Assembly (NCBI RefSeq): GCF_025370755.1
Contig: NZ_JAMXFC010000014.1
Location: forward strand, 62,001-126,000
Reading direction: 5' to 3'
DNA length: 64,000 bases
Source of the DNA: Laspinema sp. D2d
GTDB taxonomy: Bacteria > Cyanobacteriota > Cyanobacteriia > Cyanobacteriales > Laspinemataceae
The translations under genes were made by a program, and so were the position numbers. Position 1 is the stretch's first letter, and every line of letters starts with the position of its first letter. The notes under the pieces were generated by a model. The model was not told the DNA's origin, did no database searches, and saw only the letters and a list, made by a program, of their open reading frames with translations. Of this stretch, positions 33,308 through 41,109 are shown in pieces.

Positions 33308-34378
33308 CTATAAAATTCCGGTTTCCTCCAGTAGCTTGAGCGTTCCCTCTAAATCATCGAGGTTGCTCAGATCCATATCGGGATACTTAATATCCGATAA
33401 GGGTTTTAGGGTTTTAGCTGCCACTACCCCTGTGGTCAAAGGATACTCGTAAGTCTCTTGAGTAAAGTATTCCTGAGCTTTGGGACTTAACATAAAATTA
33501 ACAAACTGTTGTGATGCAGCCAGATTGTCTGTATTCTCCAAGATACTCACACCCGCTACATTCACCAATGATCCCACATCGTTAGGGAAACTGTGAGCAA
33601 CTGGCGCTTCTGGGTTTTCCGCTTTGAATTTTTCTAAATAGTAGTGATTGACAAATCCAACGGCAATTTCACCCCGAGAAAGCGCTTCCACGATCGCTGT
33701 ATTCTTGGGATATACTTTCGGATTGTTGGCTTGAACCCCTTCTAACCAGGCTTTGGTTTGTTCCTCTCCAAGAGAGAGTCGCAAGGCGGTAACAAAGGCT
33801 TGAAATGACCCATTGCTTGGTGCCCAGCCAATTTTTCCGTCCCATTTGGGATCGGTCAACTCCAGGATCGATTGGGGTACTTCTTCCGGTTGTACCAAGT
33901 TGGTATTATAGTCCAACGTGCGAACCCGACCTGTAATCCCCACCCACTCACCTTCAGGCGATCGATACCGCGACTCCACTTTATTTAGGATATCTTCGGG
34001 CAGTTTGGCGGTGCGATCGGCTTTTTGCATTGCACCGAGAGCACCGGCATCTTGGGCAAAAAACACGTCTGCCGGTGTATTTTCGCCTTCTTCGAGAATC
34101 GCGGCGGCGAGTTCTGCCGTGTCTCCGTAGCGGACTTGAATATCAATGCCGGTTTCCGTCTTGAATTGTTCGATCAGGGAACCCACAAGGTTCTCGTTGC
34201 GACCGGAATAAACAACCAGTTGTTCTCCTGTAGTTGGAGTCGTCGCTGTTGTGGCGACGGGTTCGGGTTCGGTTGTTGCGGTGGGTGTTGTTCCGTTAGA
34301 ACAGGCGACTACCAGTCCCCCACTTGCCAGGAACAAGCCTAATAAGCTTAATAGTTTTCTGCGTTTCACTCCTTGCAC
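33308..34378 (-). CDS. futA: Ferric iron-binding protein (FutA-like), predicted lipoprotein
   Basis: Second FutA paralogue, 356 residues. The N-terminus KRRKLLSLLG has a double arginine and the hydrophobic stretch ends in the lipobox LVVAC (Cys26), followed by a Thr/Pro linker; a membrane-tethered, possibly Tat-exported protein is inferred. The iron-site strands LVVYSGRNENL and NHYYLEKF parallel those of the neighbour. First gene of the iron transport unit, with a candidate Fur box about 140 bp upstream of its start. Confidence 0.9.
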   Translation of the reverse strand: MQGVKRRKLLSLLGLFLASGGLVVACSNGTTPTATTEPEPVATTATTPTTGEQLVVYSGRNENLVGSLIEQFKTETGIDIQVRYGDTAELAAAILEEGENTPADVFFAQDAGALGAMQKADRTAKLPEDILNKVESRYRSPEGEWVGITGRVRTLDYNTNLVQPEEVPQSILELTDPKWDGKIGWAPSNGSFQAFVTALRLSLGEEQTKAWLEGVQANNPKVYPKNTAIVEALSRGEIAVGFVNHYYLEKFKAENPEAPVAHSFPNDVGSLVNVAGVSILENTDNLAASQQFVNFMLSPKAQEYFTQETYEYPLTTGVVAAKTLKPLSDIKYPDMDLSNLDDLEGTLKLLEETGIL

Positions 34379-34517
34379 CTCCCAAAGTACCTCTAGGATT
34401 GTTTCTACTCAATCAAGAAAAACTCTCAACTAACTTTAGAAAGACAATCCAGCCGAAGTTGTTTTTTAATCCAAGATCTGAATTTACGGTATTGGATGAG
34501 TTCCGTCAAGCTTAATG

Positions 34518-34541
34518 AAATAAATTCTCGTTTTTGATTTT
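34518..34541. promoter_or_regulatory. Candidate Fur box upstream of the iron operon
   Basis: AAATAAATTCTC at 34518-34529, continuing GTTTTTGATTTT, resembles the first part of the iron box reported for cyanobacterial FurA (recalled as beginning AAATAAATTCTC). The second half is a weaker match. It is placed about 140 bp before the first FutA gene, where an iron-responsive operator would be expected, and a fur gene lies in the same neighbourhood. Tentative. Confidence 0.35.
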
Positions 34542-34818
34542 TCCAGGACCCACCCCTAGGCTAAACCGCCTTAAAGCCAAAAAGCATAACCGTTGTAACC
34601 GCTATAGCTTCTTTCCAGTCCATTACCAACTGTAAAGAAAATTCAGATAAATGCGGGTTAATGACTCATCTTCCTAAGAAAACTGAGAAAAAATCCGGCA
34701 GTTGCCCGTCAATTTGTTACAGTTTCTTAAAAAACTTTACAACTCATCAAGGTTTGGCCCCAGTCCCCGGTCGTCCGGGGACTCACTCATCCCAGTGCTC
34801 TGTTTGGGGTGGATCTCC

Positions 34819-34849
34819 TAATTAATTGCTAATCACTAGCAATTAATTA
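34819..34849. repeat. Perfect 13-bp inverted repeat
   Basis: TAATTAATTGCTA (34819-34831), spacer ATCAC, and TAGCAATTAATTA (34837-34849) are exact reverse complements. There is no T run on either side, so an operator for a dimeric regulator or an RNA hairpin is more likely than a terminator. Confidence 0.7.
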
Positions 34850-35668
34850 AGAGTGGGGAGGTATAATCCGATACTAGCACTCAGGGGTTGAATGCTCGTC
34901 TGGATGATGGGTTTGCCCCTACCGGCCATTTAATTTTTTTATTTCAAAAATAAGGTGAAATTACAGGGAAAAAGTAATTTAATTTATAAAAAAATTAAAG
35001 GTTAAACTCTTTGAGATCAGTTTGGAGATGAGACAGATTAAGGGTCAGGGAACAGAACTGATTCGGGAAAAGGACCCTACATTCAGGATCCATGATGTTT
35101 GAAGAGGCGGGCCGATCGCACCCCATTTAGCCTATTTAGATAGGTTTGGACTGAAACTCTATCCTGAGACTGAAATCTTTTCCCCCTTAATCCATCACCG
35201 GATCAGCAATCCAATAAAAACGAAGGGATAAAACTCTGAAACCCCTACGGAACAAGGACTTGAACCCCTTTAATCCCTCAAAATTTTTCTCCAGATGATG
35301 TATCCCTGTTTACTTGACAGGGATAAAAAAATCAAGTATTTCTTAAGTTGATATGCATTCTCAGCGATTTTTAAGTCAAGACTGTTAAGGAGGATCACAG
35401 ACTCCCTGGCATCCTGAATCCTGAAGGATGACGACCTCGCTCTCTTTCGGAAAAAAGGCCGTCGTGAACTGCCCTAGTCCTCTTATCTATGATGGTCAAC
35501 AGGTGAGACAGGCTGAAAACCCGATTTCAGGAAGGGAGTAATTTTTGTGGAGTGCTTATTAGTAAAAACTATTAATAAGTCCCTGGGTTGATCACTCGGT
35601 TTGAGAAAGTTGGCATTAAAAACGCTGGAGACTTGCTTTTTAGGTGTGAGAAAAACGGAAAGAAGGGA

Positions 35669-37345
35669 ATGCGTCACAATTGGATGAAGCTCATGCTGGC
35701 ATCACCAGCTATTTTGGCGATCGAGGCATTAAGTCCTACGGGGATCGCGGCCATGCCTCTAGGAGAAATCGCCCCATCGGATCAGATACCACAGGTGGAG
35801 GCGATCGCTCAAGATACCGCCACTCCAGAATCATTGGATATTCTGGAACAAATCAATCTCTACTCCCAGGCGGAGCTAGAACTAGGCCCCTTAGAACAGG
35901 TCAATTCGGTTCGGGAACTCAGCGATGTTAGCCCCACAGACTGGGCATTTCAGGCCGTGAGCGCCCTTGCTGAACGCCATCAATGTCTCCTCGGCTATGG
36001 CGACGGAACCTATCGGGGTAACCGCGCCATGACGCGCTACGAATTTGCAGCCAGCTTAAACGCCTGTTTGATTCAAATTCAGCAACGAATCGAAGGTTTA
36101 AACGCCTTATCCCCCGACGAGATCAACTCGATTCGTCGATTACAAGAAGAATTTGCCGCAGAACTCGCCACCCTACGAGGTCGAGTGGATGCCTTAGAAG
36201 TTCGTACCGCCGAACTAGAAGCCAATCAGTTCTCCCCCACCACAAAAATGAGTGGGGAAGTGCTCATGGCTCCGATTCAGGCTTTTGGCGATCGCGGGGA
36301 AACGATTGCTGGAGGAGAAGAGACCGAACTCTCCTTCGGGTATCGGCTGCGTATGACCTTGGACTCTAGCTTGACCGGCAAAGATCGTCTCCGAACCCGA
36401 CTAGAAGCCGTAAACGTGGCCCGTTTAGATAACACCACGGGCACTGTTATGTCGCGGTTAGGATTTGACGGAGAAAGCGATAACGAAGTGGCCCTGGACC
36501 GCCTAGAGTATCGGTTTCCCATCACCGATAACATGAGAATGTGGATCGCGGCTACTGGATTGGAGCATGATCACATTTTACCCGTCACCAATCCCCTGTT
36601 TGAAAGTAGTGGTGGCGGTGCGCTATCGCGATTTGCCCGTCGCAACCCTGCTGTTCATCGGCAACCAGCGGGTGCCGGTGCAGGCTTTGAATACAAATTT
36701 GGCACTGTGGCTAGACTGTATGGCCTATATATGGCAGGCACTGCCAATACCCCAACTTCTAAAAATGGGTTATTTGATGGCAGCTATAGTGCAACAGCCC
36801 AGCTTACCGCCACTCCCCTTGAAAATTTAGAAGTCAGTTTGACTTACTCTAACTCCTATTTTCCTGGGGGTGAGGTGAATGTTTCTGGAACTACAGGTTC
36901 TGGCAATGCAAGGCGACCCTTTACCAATGATGTTGCCACCTCTTCCAATAACCTGGGGGTACAAGCCAGCTTTGCATTCGAGCCTGTCACCGTATCGGGT
37001 TGGGCCGGTTGGTCCTTAGCTGAAGCCCAAGTTAGTGATGGGGATGTCAACAGCGGCGACACTGCCACCTTATTTAACTGGACGCTGAATGTTGGGGTTC
37101 CTGATTTAGTCAAAGAAGGAAGTCTACTCGGTTTTATTGTCGGCCAACCGCCGAAAGTAATTAGTAATGATGTCTCTGGACGGGAAGACCCCGATACTTC
37201 CTTCCATTTTGAGGCATTATTCAAGTATCCCATCACCAAGAACATCAACATTACTCCGGGATTTTTCGTGATTACCAATCCTGATCATAATTCCGACAAC
37301 AATACCATTTGGGTGGGTACGATGCGGACTCAGTTTAGTTTCTAA
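35669..37345 (+). CDS. SLH-domain outer membrane porin (iron uptake porin type)
   Basis: Cyanobacterial Som/OprB-type porin. From ATG 35669 (preceded by AGAAGGG) it has 558 residues: a signal peptide (LMLASPAILAIEALSPTGIAA), an acidic linker, an SLH domain with SPTDWAFQAVSALAERHQCL and YRGNRAMTRYEFAASLNAC, a coiled coil (about 140-185), and a beta-barrel to a C-terminal aromatic (MRTQFSF). The SLH domain anchors the barrel to the cell wall. This family was linked to inorganic iron uptake in cyanobacteria; location next to iron transport genes agrees. The open frame from TTG 35588 is longer but would bury the signal peptide. Confidence 0.92.
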   Translation: MRHNWMKLMLASPAILAIEALSPTGIAAMPLGEIAPSDQIPQVEAIAQDTATPESLDILEQINLYSQAELELGPLEQVNSVRELSDVSPTDWAFQAVSALAERHQCLLGYGDGTYRGNRAMTRYEFAASLNACLIQIQQRIEGLNALSPDEINSIRRLQEEFAAELATLRGRVDALEVRTAELEANQFSPTTKMSGEVLMAPIQAFGDRGETIAGGEETELSFGYRLRMTLDSSLTGKDRLRTRLEAVNVARLDNTTGTVMSRLGFDGESDNEVALDRLEYRFPITDNMRMWIAATGLEHDHILPVTNPLFESSGGGALSRFARRNPAVHRQPAGAGAGFEYKFGTVARLYGLYMAGTANTPTSKNGLFDGSYSATAQLTATPLENLEVSLTYSNSYFPGGEVNVSGTTGSGNARRPFTNDVATSSNNLGVQASFAFEPVTVSGWAGWSLAEAQVSDGDVNSGDTATLFNWTLNVGVPDLVKEGSLLGFIVGQPPKVISNDVSGREDPDTSFHFEALFKYPITKNINITPGFFVITNPDHNSDNNTIWVGTMRTQFSF

Positions 37346-37374
37346 CCTGACTGTATTTGTTGGACTCAACATCT

Positions 37375-37410
37375 AAAAAATCGGTAAATTCTAAAATTTA
37401 CCGATTTTTT
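37375..37410. terminator. Bidirectional Rho-independent terminator
   Basis: AAAAAATCGGTAAATT (37375-37390), loop CTAA and AATTTACCGATTTTTT (37395-37410) form a perfect 16-bp stem with T runs on both strands. It lies between the convergent porin gene and the ferredoxin-like gene and can end both. Confidence 0.93.
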
Positions 37411-37447
37411 CTATTATTTATAGGCATTTTTTAAGGCTGAGATTGTC

Positions 37448-38098
37448 CTAAAAATGATTCGCAATCAAGTCAGGAATTTCTTCGGGTTGAATCTTGGTAT
37501 AACGGGCTTTATCGGGCATAACCACCACATTAGGACCAGCTTTACAGCGGCTCATACAGCCGGTTCCCTTGATGGTAACATTATCTTCTAAGCCTTTTTG
37601 ACGTAACTGTTCTTCTAAGGCTTTACAGACGGCTGCTCCTCCTTTTTTGCGGCAGTCAGACTTTTGACAAATCAAAATGGTGGCTTTCTTTTTTTCGGGG
37701 ACTACGGCTTCCAGGGTGGGAATGGGGGGTGGAGAACTCGCACAAGTTTCGGCGATCGCACAGTCGCGAAAGTGATCACAACCCGCTACAGAACTCGCGA
37801 TCGGTGCAGGTTCGGACGAGACTGATTTGAAAACCGGAAGAATCTGATAGGCTTTGAGCTTGCATAATCCGGTTTTTAGGTTCAGTTGTTTCTCACCGAT
37901 CGCCCTCACCCAGTCTCCCGGTGTCAACTGAGTTTCTAAAATAGCCCGCTGCTTTTTCGGCATATCGACTTTAATCAACCGTTCCCCTTCCGCTGTCGCC
38001 AATCGAAAGTATTTGAGATTGGTTCCCCCGGGGATGCCAAACCCTAAGAAACGACCTTCGAGATTGAGTTCTGAGGTGTGTTTATATGATTTACCCAT
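37448..38098 (-). CDS. Thioredoxin-like [2Fe-2S] ferredoxin domain protein
   Basis: A 216-residue protein from ATG 38098. The first ~100 residues form a small beta-rich domain (LNLEGRFLGFG, LIKVDMPKKQRA). The C-terminal ~85 residues are a thioredoxin-fold 2Fe-2S ferredoxin: ILICQKSDCRKKGGAAVC, then GCMSRCKAGPNVVVMPD and YTKIQPEEIPDLI. Cysteines in the first and second motifs are the expected cluster ligands. The extra CDHFRDCAIAETC between the domains adds three more cysteines. Its electron partner is unknown; neighbours deal with iron. Confidence 0.85.
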   Translation of the reverse strand: MGKSYKHTSELNLEGRFLGFGIPGGTNLKYFRLATAEGERLIKVDMPKKQRAILETQLTPGDWVRAIGEKQLNLKTGLCKLKAYQILPVFKSVSSEPAPIASSVAGCDHFRDCAIAETCASSPPPIPTLEAVVPEKKKATILICQKSDCRKKGGAAVCKALEEQLRQKGLEDNVTIKGTGCMSRCKAGPNVVVMPDKARYTKIQPEEIPDLIANHF

Positions 38099-38215
38099 TG
38101 TCTTACTGTTTGGTAGTTGTTTTTTGTACAAAAGTTTGCTTAAAGGGGGCGATCGCCGTTTTAAATCCCTGGGGTGAGAGGATCGCAGACTCCCCTCACC
38201 TGCGATCGCCTTGTA

Positions 38216-38461
38216 TTAATTAATTTGCCAGCACTGTTCTAACCACTGCACCAACTCCTGACGAGATGCACTCTGTTGTCTGGATACACTCCAAAATTGC
38301 ACGGTGGCTGTCGTATCGCTCAGGTACACCCGCAAAGGCTGATTGGGTTCACACCAACAGGGAATCTCTAGTTCGCGCAACCGCTGAAATACAGACCATC
38401 GCTCGGCCCCATTCACTTCTACTAACTGTGCTAGATCGGTCTTATACTCCGATGATTCCAT
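38216..38461 (-). CDS. Small conserved-looking protein of unknown function
   Basis: An 81-residue soluble protein, MESSEYKTDLAQLVEVNGAE start, with RWSVFQRLRELEIPCWCEP and an amphipathic end QELVQWLEQCWQIN. AGGAAG lies six bases before the ATG. I recognise the style of a short cyanobacterial protein but no function. It lies divergent from dps. Confidence 0.7.
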   Translation of the reverse strand: MESSEYKTDLAQLVEVNGAERWSVFQRLRELEIPCWCEPNQPLRVYLSDTTATVQFWSVSRQQSASRQELVQWLEQCWQIN

Positions 38462-39098
38462 GCAATCTTCCTAATACTTGCTAAATATTATCAGTAAGCT
38501 GGGTAGAGGGCCCCCTTGATTTTTCTCCTCCCTCTGAGCAAGCGCGATCGGGTTTTGAACCCGGCGATCGCCTTTCTCTCTCCTTAGATTACTGCAACTG
38601 ACAAATATTCTCATCTACTTTCAGGCAGACTTTAACAAAACTTTACAATTCCCGGCCTTTGCCCCTTAAAACAAAGGAAAATCTTCATCTAACCCGATCA
38701 AATCCTAGATTTAGCGTAGAGGAGAACAACAACACTATTGATAGGGGGAACTTGCCAAAGGACCTGGACGGATTGGCAACTCTATCAAAATTAGGATCCT
38801 GCCATTTAGTCCAAAAGAAGCCCTAATCATTCGCAAAAATTGGTAATCTGCAATATTTTAATCAATCAGCTTATTGATAAGAGATAGCATTTTCCACGGT
38901 GCCTAGGGATAGTCGATTCTTGGAGGTAGTGTGGGTGCTGCTTTAACAGATTGACAATTTACAACTGAAGACTCAAGCCTCAAGAGCTTTTAAAAAAGAT
39001 TCAGGCTGTATTCTATGTACTCAATCCCTTGATTTGCCTGTGTTAAAATCCCTCTATTGAGCAATCAAAGTTGCCAATACAAAAGGAGAACACTAATT
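38462..39098. promoter_or_regulatory. Upstream region of dps (637 bp, no gene)
   Basis: No gene is visible. Near dps are AT-rich runs (GTTAAAATCCC, 39042-39052) and the inverted-repeat-like AATCAGCTTATTGATAAG (38864-38881), which may belong to a regulated promoter. A stress- or iron-responsive control is inferred only from the dps function. Confidence 0.4.
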
Positions 39099-39635
39099 AT
39101 GGCTGAAATGCAGAATGCAGTCCGATCCTTTGGGCATATTGCGGACAATCCGATTGGATTAGAAACCTCCGTGACTGCGCCGGTTTGCGAGGGCTTAAAT
39201 GTAGCACTAGCAAGCTTTCAAGCGCTTTATTTGCAATATCAGAAACATCATTTTGTGGTAGAGGGGGCTGAATTTTACTCCCTGCATGAGTTTTTTCAAG
39301 AAAGTTACGAAGCCGTAGAAGAACACGTTCACGATTTAGGGGAACGATTGAATGGGTTGGGGGGAATTCCCGCCGCGAGTTTTAGTAAATTAGCAGAGTT
39401 GTGCTGCTGGACCCCAGAACCGGATGGGGTTTATACCTGCCGTCAAATGGTAGAGCATGACTTGGTAGGGGAACAAGGGATGATTCAATTGTTGCGACGG
39501 CAGGCGGCTCAGGCGGAGAGTTTAGGCGATCGCGCCACCCGCTATCTGTACGAGAAAATCCTCCTAGCGACGGAAGAACGGGCGTATCATCTGGCTCATT
39601 TCCTCGCCGCTGATAGTTTAGTGGTTTCCCGCTAA
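39099..39635 (+). CDS. dps: Dps-family ferritin-like DNA-protecting protein
   Basis: Dodecameric mini-ferritin that oxidises Fe(II) with peroxide, stores iron and protects DNA. From ATG 39099 it is 178 residues; AAAGGAGA nine bases upstream decides this start. The four-helix bundle begins with the pattern [20 protein letters not shown]; His51, His63, Glu67, Asp79 and Glu82 fit the inter-subunit ferroxidase site. An internal [13 protein letters not shown] segment adds three cysteines. The neighbouring fur gene and iron uptake genes point to iron and oxidative-stress control. Confidence 0.93.
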   Translation: MAEMQNAVRSFGHIADNPIGLETSVTAPVCEGLNVALASFQALYLQYQKHHFVVEGAEFYSLHEFFQESYEAVEEHVHDLGERLNGLGGIPAASFSKLAELCCWTPEPDGVYTCRQMVEHDLVGEQGMIQLLRRQAAQAESLGDRATRYLYEKILLATEERAYHLAHFLAADSLVVSR

Positions 39636-39739
39636 ATAACAGAGAGAGTTTCTCAAAACTGCGTTACTGTAGAAGGAAGTTCAGCTTTAAAAGCGGACCG
39701 ACTCGACCTATCGATTCTAAACAGAAGAGAACGCTTAAG

Positions 39740-39774
39740 GCAGAGGGGGGTTTTCCCTCTCTGCATCTTTTTTT
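39740..39774 (+). terminator. Rho-independent terminator downstream of dps
   Basis: GCAGAGGGGG (39740-39749) pairs with CCCTCTCTGC (39755-39764) with one G-T wobble, followed by ATC and seven T. It lies about 105 bp past the dps stop codon. Confidence 0.88.
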
Positions 39775-39776
39775 GG

Positions 39777-39855
39777 GGAGATGGGGGGATGGGGGAGATG
39801 GGGGAGATGGGGAGGATGGGGAGGATGGGGGAGATGGGGAGGATGGGGGGGATGA
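39777..39855 (+). repeat. GATGGGGGA-type tandem tract
   Basis: About nine units of GATGGGGGA or GATGGGGAG follow the dps terminator. This is the reverse-complement orientation of the tracts at 3834-3916 and 7566-7665. The rest of the gap to fur (39856-40196) is AT-rich and then non-descript, with no gene visible; the fur promoter should lie there. Confidence 0.88.
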
Positions 39856-40196
39856 AATTTTATTTGAAAAAACTTGCAATAAAGTCTAAATTCTGTATTA
39901 CTAGATTTATTCCCTTATTGAGGATAAATTTCAATAAGAAGGATAAAATACCGGACAAATATAATTTTGTCAAGACCGTTGGCGGTCAAGTTATGGAGGG
40001 GAGTTGTAGTTAGGGAGAAACCGTGACTTGATTTACCGCTCATGTTCGATGAGTTAGGGAATCTTGCGCCTGGATGCCTGACGCCTGATGCCTGGAGTAT
40101 CCAAGCTAACGAAGCGATCGCGCCTACCATAGCGACCCTAGCGGACAAAGGGCCGAATTCTGACCAACCATTGACCATAAATTCGGGTAAGTCGTC

Positions 40197-40736
40197 ATGC
40201 CATTTTATACCCAGGCACAACTTAAAAGCGAACTGCGACAATTGGGCTGTCGCCTGACTCCCCAACGGGAAGCCATCCTCGGCGTATTTCAAACCATCCC
40301 CCAAGGCAACCATTTAAGTGCTGAAGAACTCTACAGTTTGTTGCAGCGCCAGGGGGAGAAAATTAGCTTATCTACAGTGTATCGAACCCTAAATTTGATG
40401 GCGCGGATCGGAATTCTGCGGGAACTAGAGTTAGCCGAAGGGCATAAACACTACGAACTGAACAAACCCTCACAACCGCACCATCATCTTGTTTGCGTTC
40501 AATGCCATCAGACCCTTGAATTTACCAGTGATTCAATTGCTAAAATTTGCAGCAAGCAAGCTGATTCGGCTCAATTTCAAATGTTAGACGCACAACTGAC
40601 CCTTCATGCAGTTTGCCTAGAAGCATTTGAGGAGGGATGGCCCTATTTACTCCCTGATGATTGGATTTGTCCAAAATCTGGCATGGCGGTAAATCAATCA
40701 GAATCACTCCAGGATAACGGGACTGGAGCGGTATGA
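40197..40736 (+). CDS. fur: Fur family transcriptional regulator
   Basis: Metal-responsive repressor, probably the iron regulator Fur. The 179 residues begin with the winged helix (GCRLTPQREAILGVFQ, ISLSTVYRTLNLMARIGIL) and continue with the metal-binding region EGHKHYELN and HHHLVCVQCHQTLEF (His95-97, Cys100, Cys103). The second Cys-x-x-Cys present in many Fur proteins is not complete: only Cys140 and, later, Cys158 are found. The C-terminal segment EGWPYLLPDDWICPKS is longer than in PerR-type proteins. Whether it is Fur, Zur or PerR cannot be settled by eye; iron neighbours favour Fur. Confidence 0.88.
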   Translation: MPFYTQAQLKSELRQLGCRLTPQREAILGVFQTIPQGNHLSAEELYSLLQRQGEKISLSTVYRTLNLMARIGILRELELAEGHKHYELNKPSQPHHHLVCVQCHQTLEFTSDSIAKICSKQADSAQFQMLDAQLTLHAVCLEAFEEGWPYLLPDDWICPKSGMAVNQSESLQDNGTGAV

Positions 40737-40748
40737 GATTAGAGCAAT

Positions 40749-40840
40749 AGGACCAGAAACCGGGTTTTTGAGCCTAATTTGTTGCTAATGAGCAAAAAGG
40801 TTGGAAAGAAACCCGGTTTTTAACCGTTACTGTATCCAAG
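40749..40840 (+). repeat. Dispersed AGAAACCGGGTTTCT element, copy 2
   Basis: CCAGAAACCGGGTTTTT (40753-40769) and AAAGAAACCCGGTTTTT (40805-40821) followed by AACCGTTACTGTA match the layout of copy 1 at 5909-5995, including TTTGTTGCYAA between the halves. It lies just past the fur stop codon. Confidence 0.82.
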
Positions 40841-41109
40841 TCCCCGGAAAAAAATGATCAGGGGATTTCCTCGGTTCAAGCGGGCGTCACCACAGGCTAG
40901 GATCCGTAGAGGAAGTCATCAAATCTTGTTATTAGCAAAACCGAGTGATACGGATTGAGTGAAACCTCGTAAAATAAACTGGATTTAGCAAAAATGCGAT
41001 CCGGGGTCAGTAGTCAAAGGTCAGTGGTCAGTTGTAACTGAAAGCTGGCAATTGACAACAGACCCTTGACAATGACAACACAGAACCCATAAGTCGAAAG
41101 TTTAAGCCT
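40841..41109. other. Upstream region of carB
   Basis: Non-coding. It includes a CAGTGGTCAGT-type degenerate repeat (41009-41036: GTCAGTAGTCAAAGGTCAGTG) and the carB promoter, not assignable by eye. Confidence 0.4.

Larger units (their letters stand above)
34379..35668. promoter_or_regulatory. 1.3-kb gene-free region between the iron transporter and the porin
   Basis: The longest gap in the window, between divergent genes. It contains a Fur-box-like sequence (34518-34541), a perfect 13-bp inverted repeat (34819-34849), a hairpin ATCCCTGT/ACAGGGAT (about 35302-35324) and CTTATTA/TAATAAG (about 35552-35577). No convincing reading frame, tRNA or known small RNA could be recognised; a regulatory RNA is possible. 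Confidence 0.5.

Noticed and set aside
34866-34900. CIRCE-like element (CTAGCACTC, 9 bp, ATGCTCGTC)
   Set aside because: Only the left half resembles CIRCE; the right half is not its complement and no heat-shock gene is adjacent.
35301-35325. Terminator at the TATCCCTGT/ACAGGGATA hairpin
   Set aside because: The stem is followed by A rather than T on the plus strand and has no T run on the minus strand, and no gene ends there.
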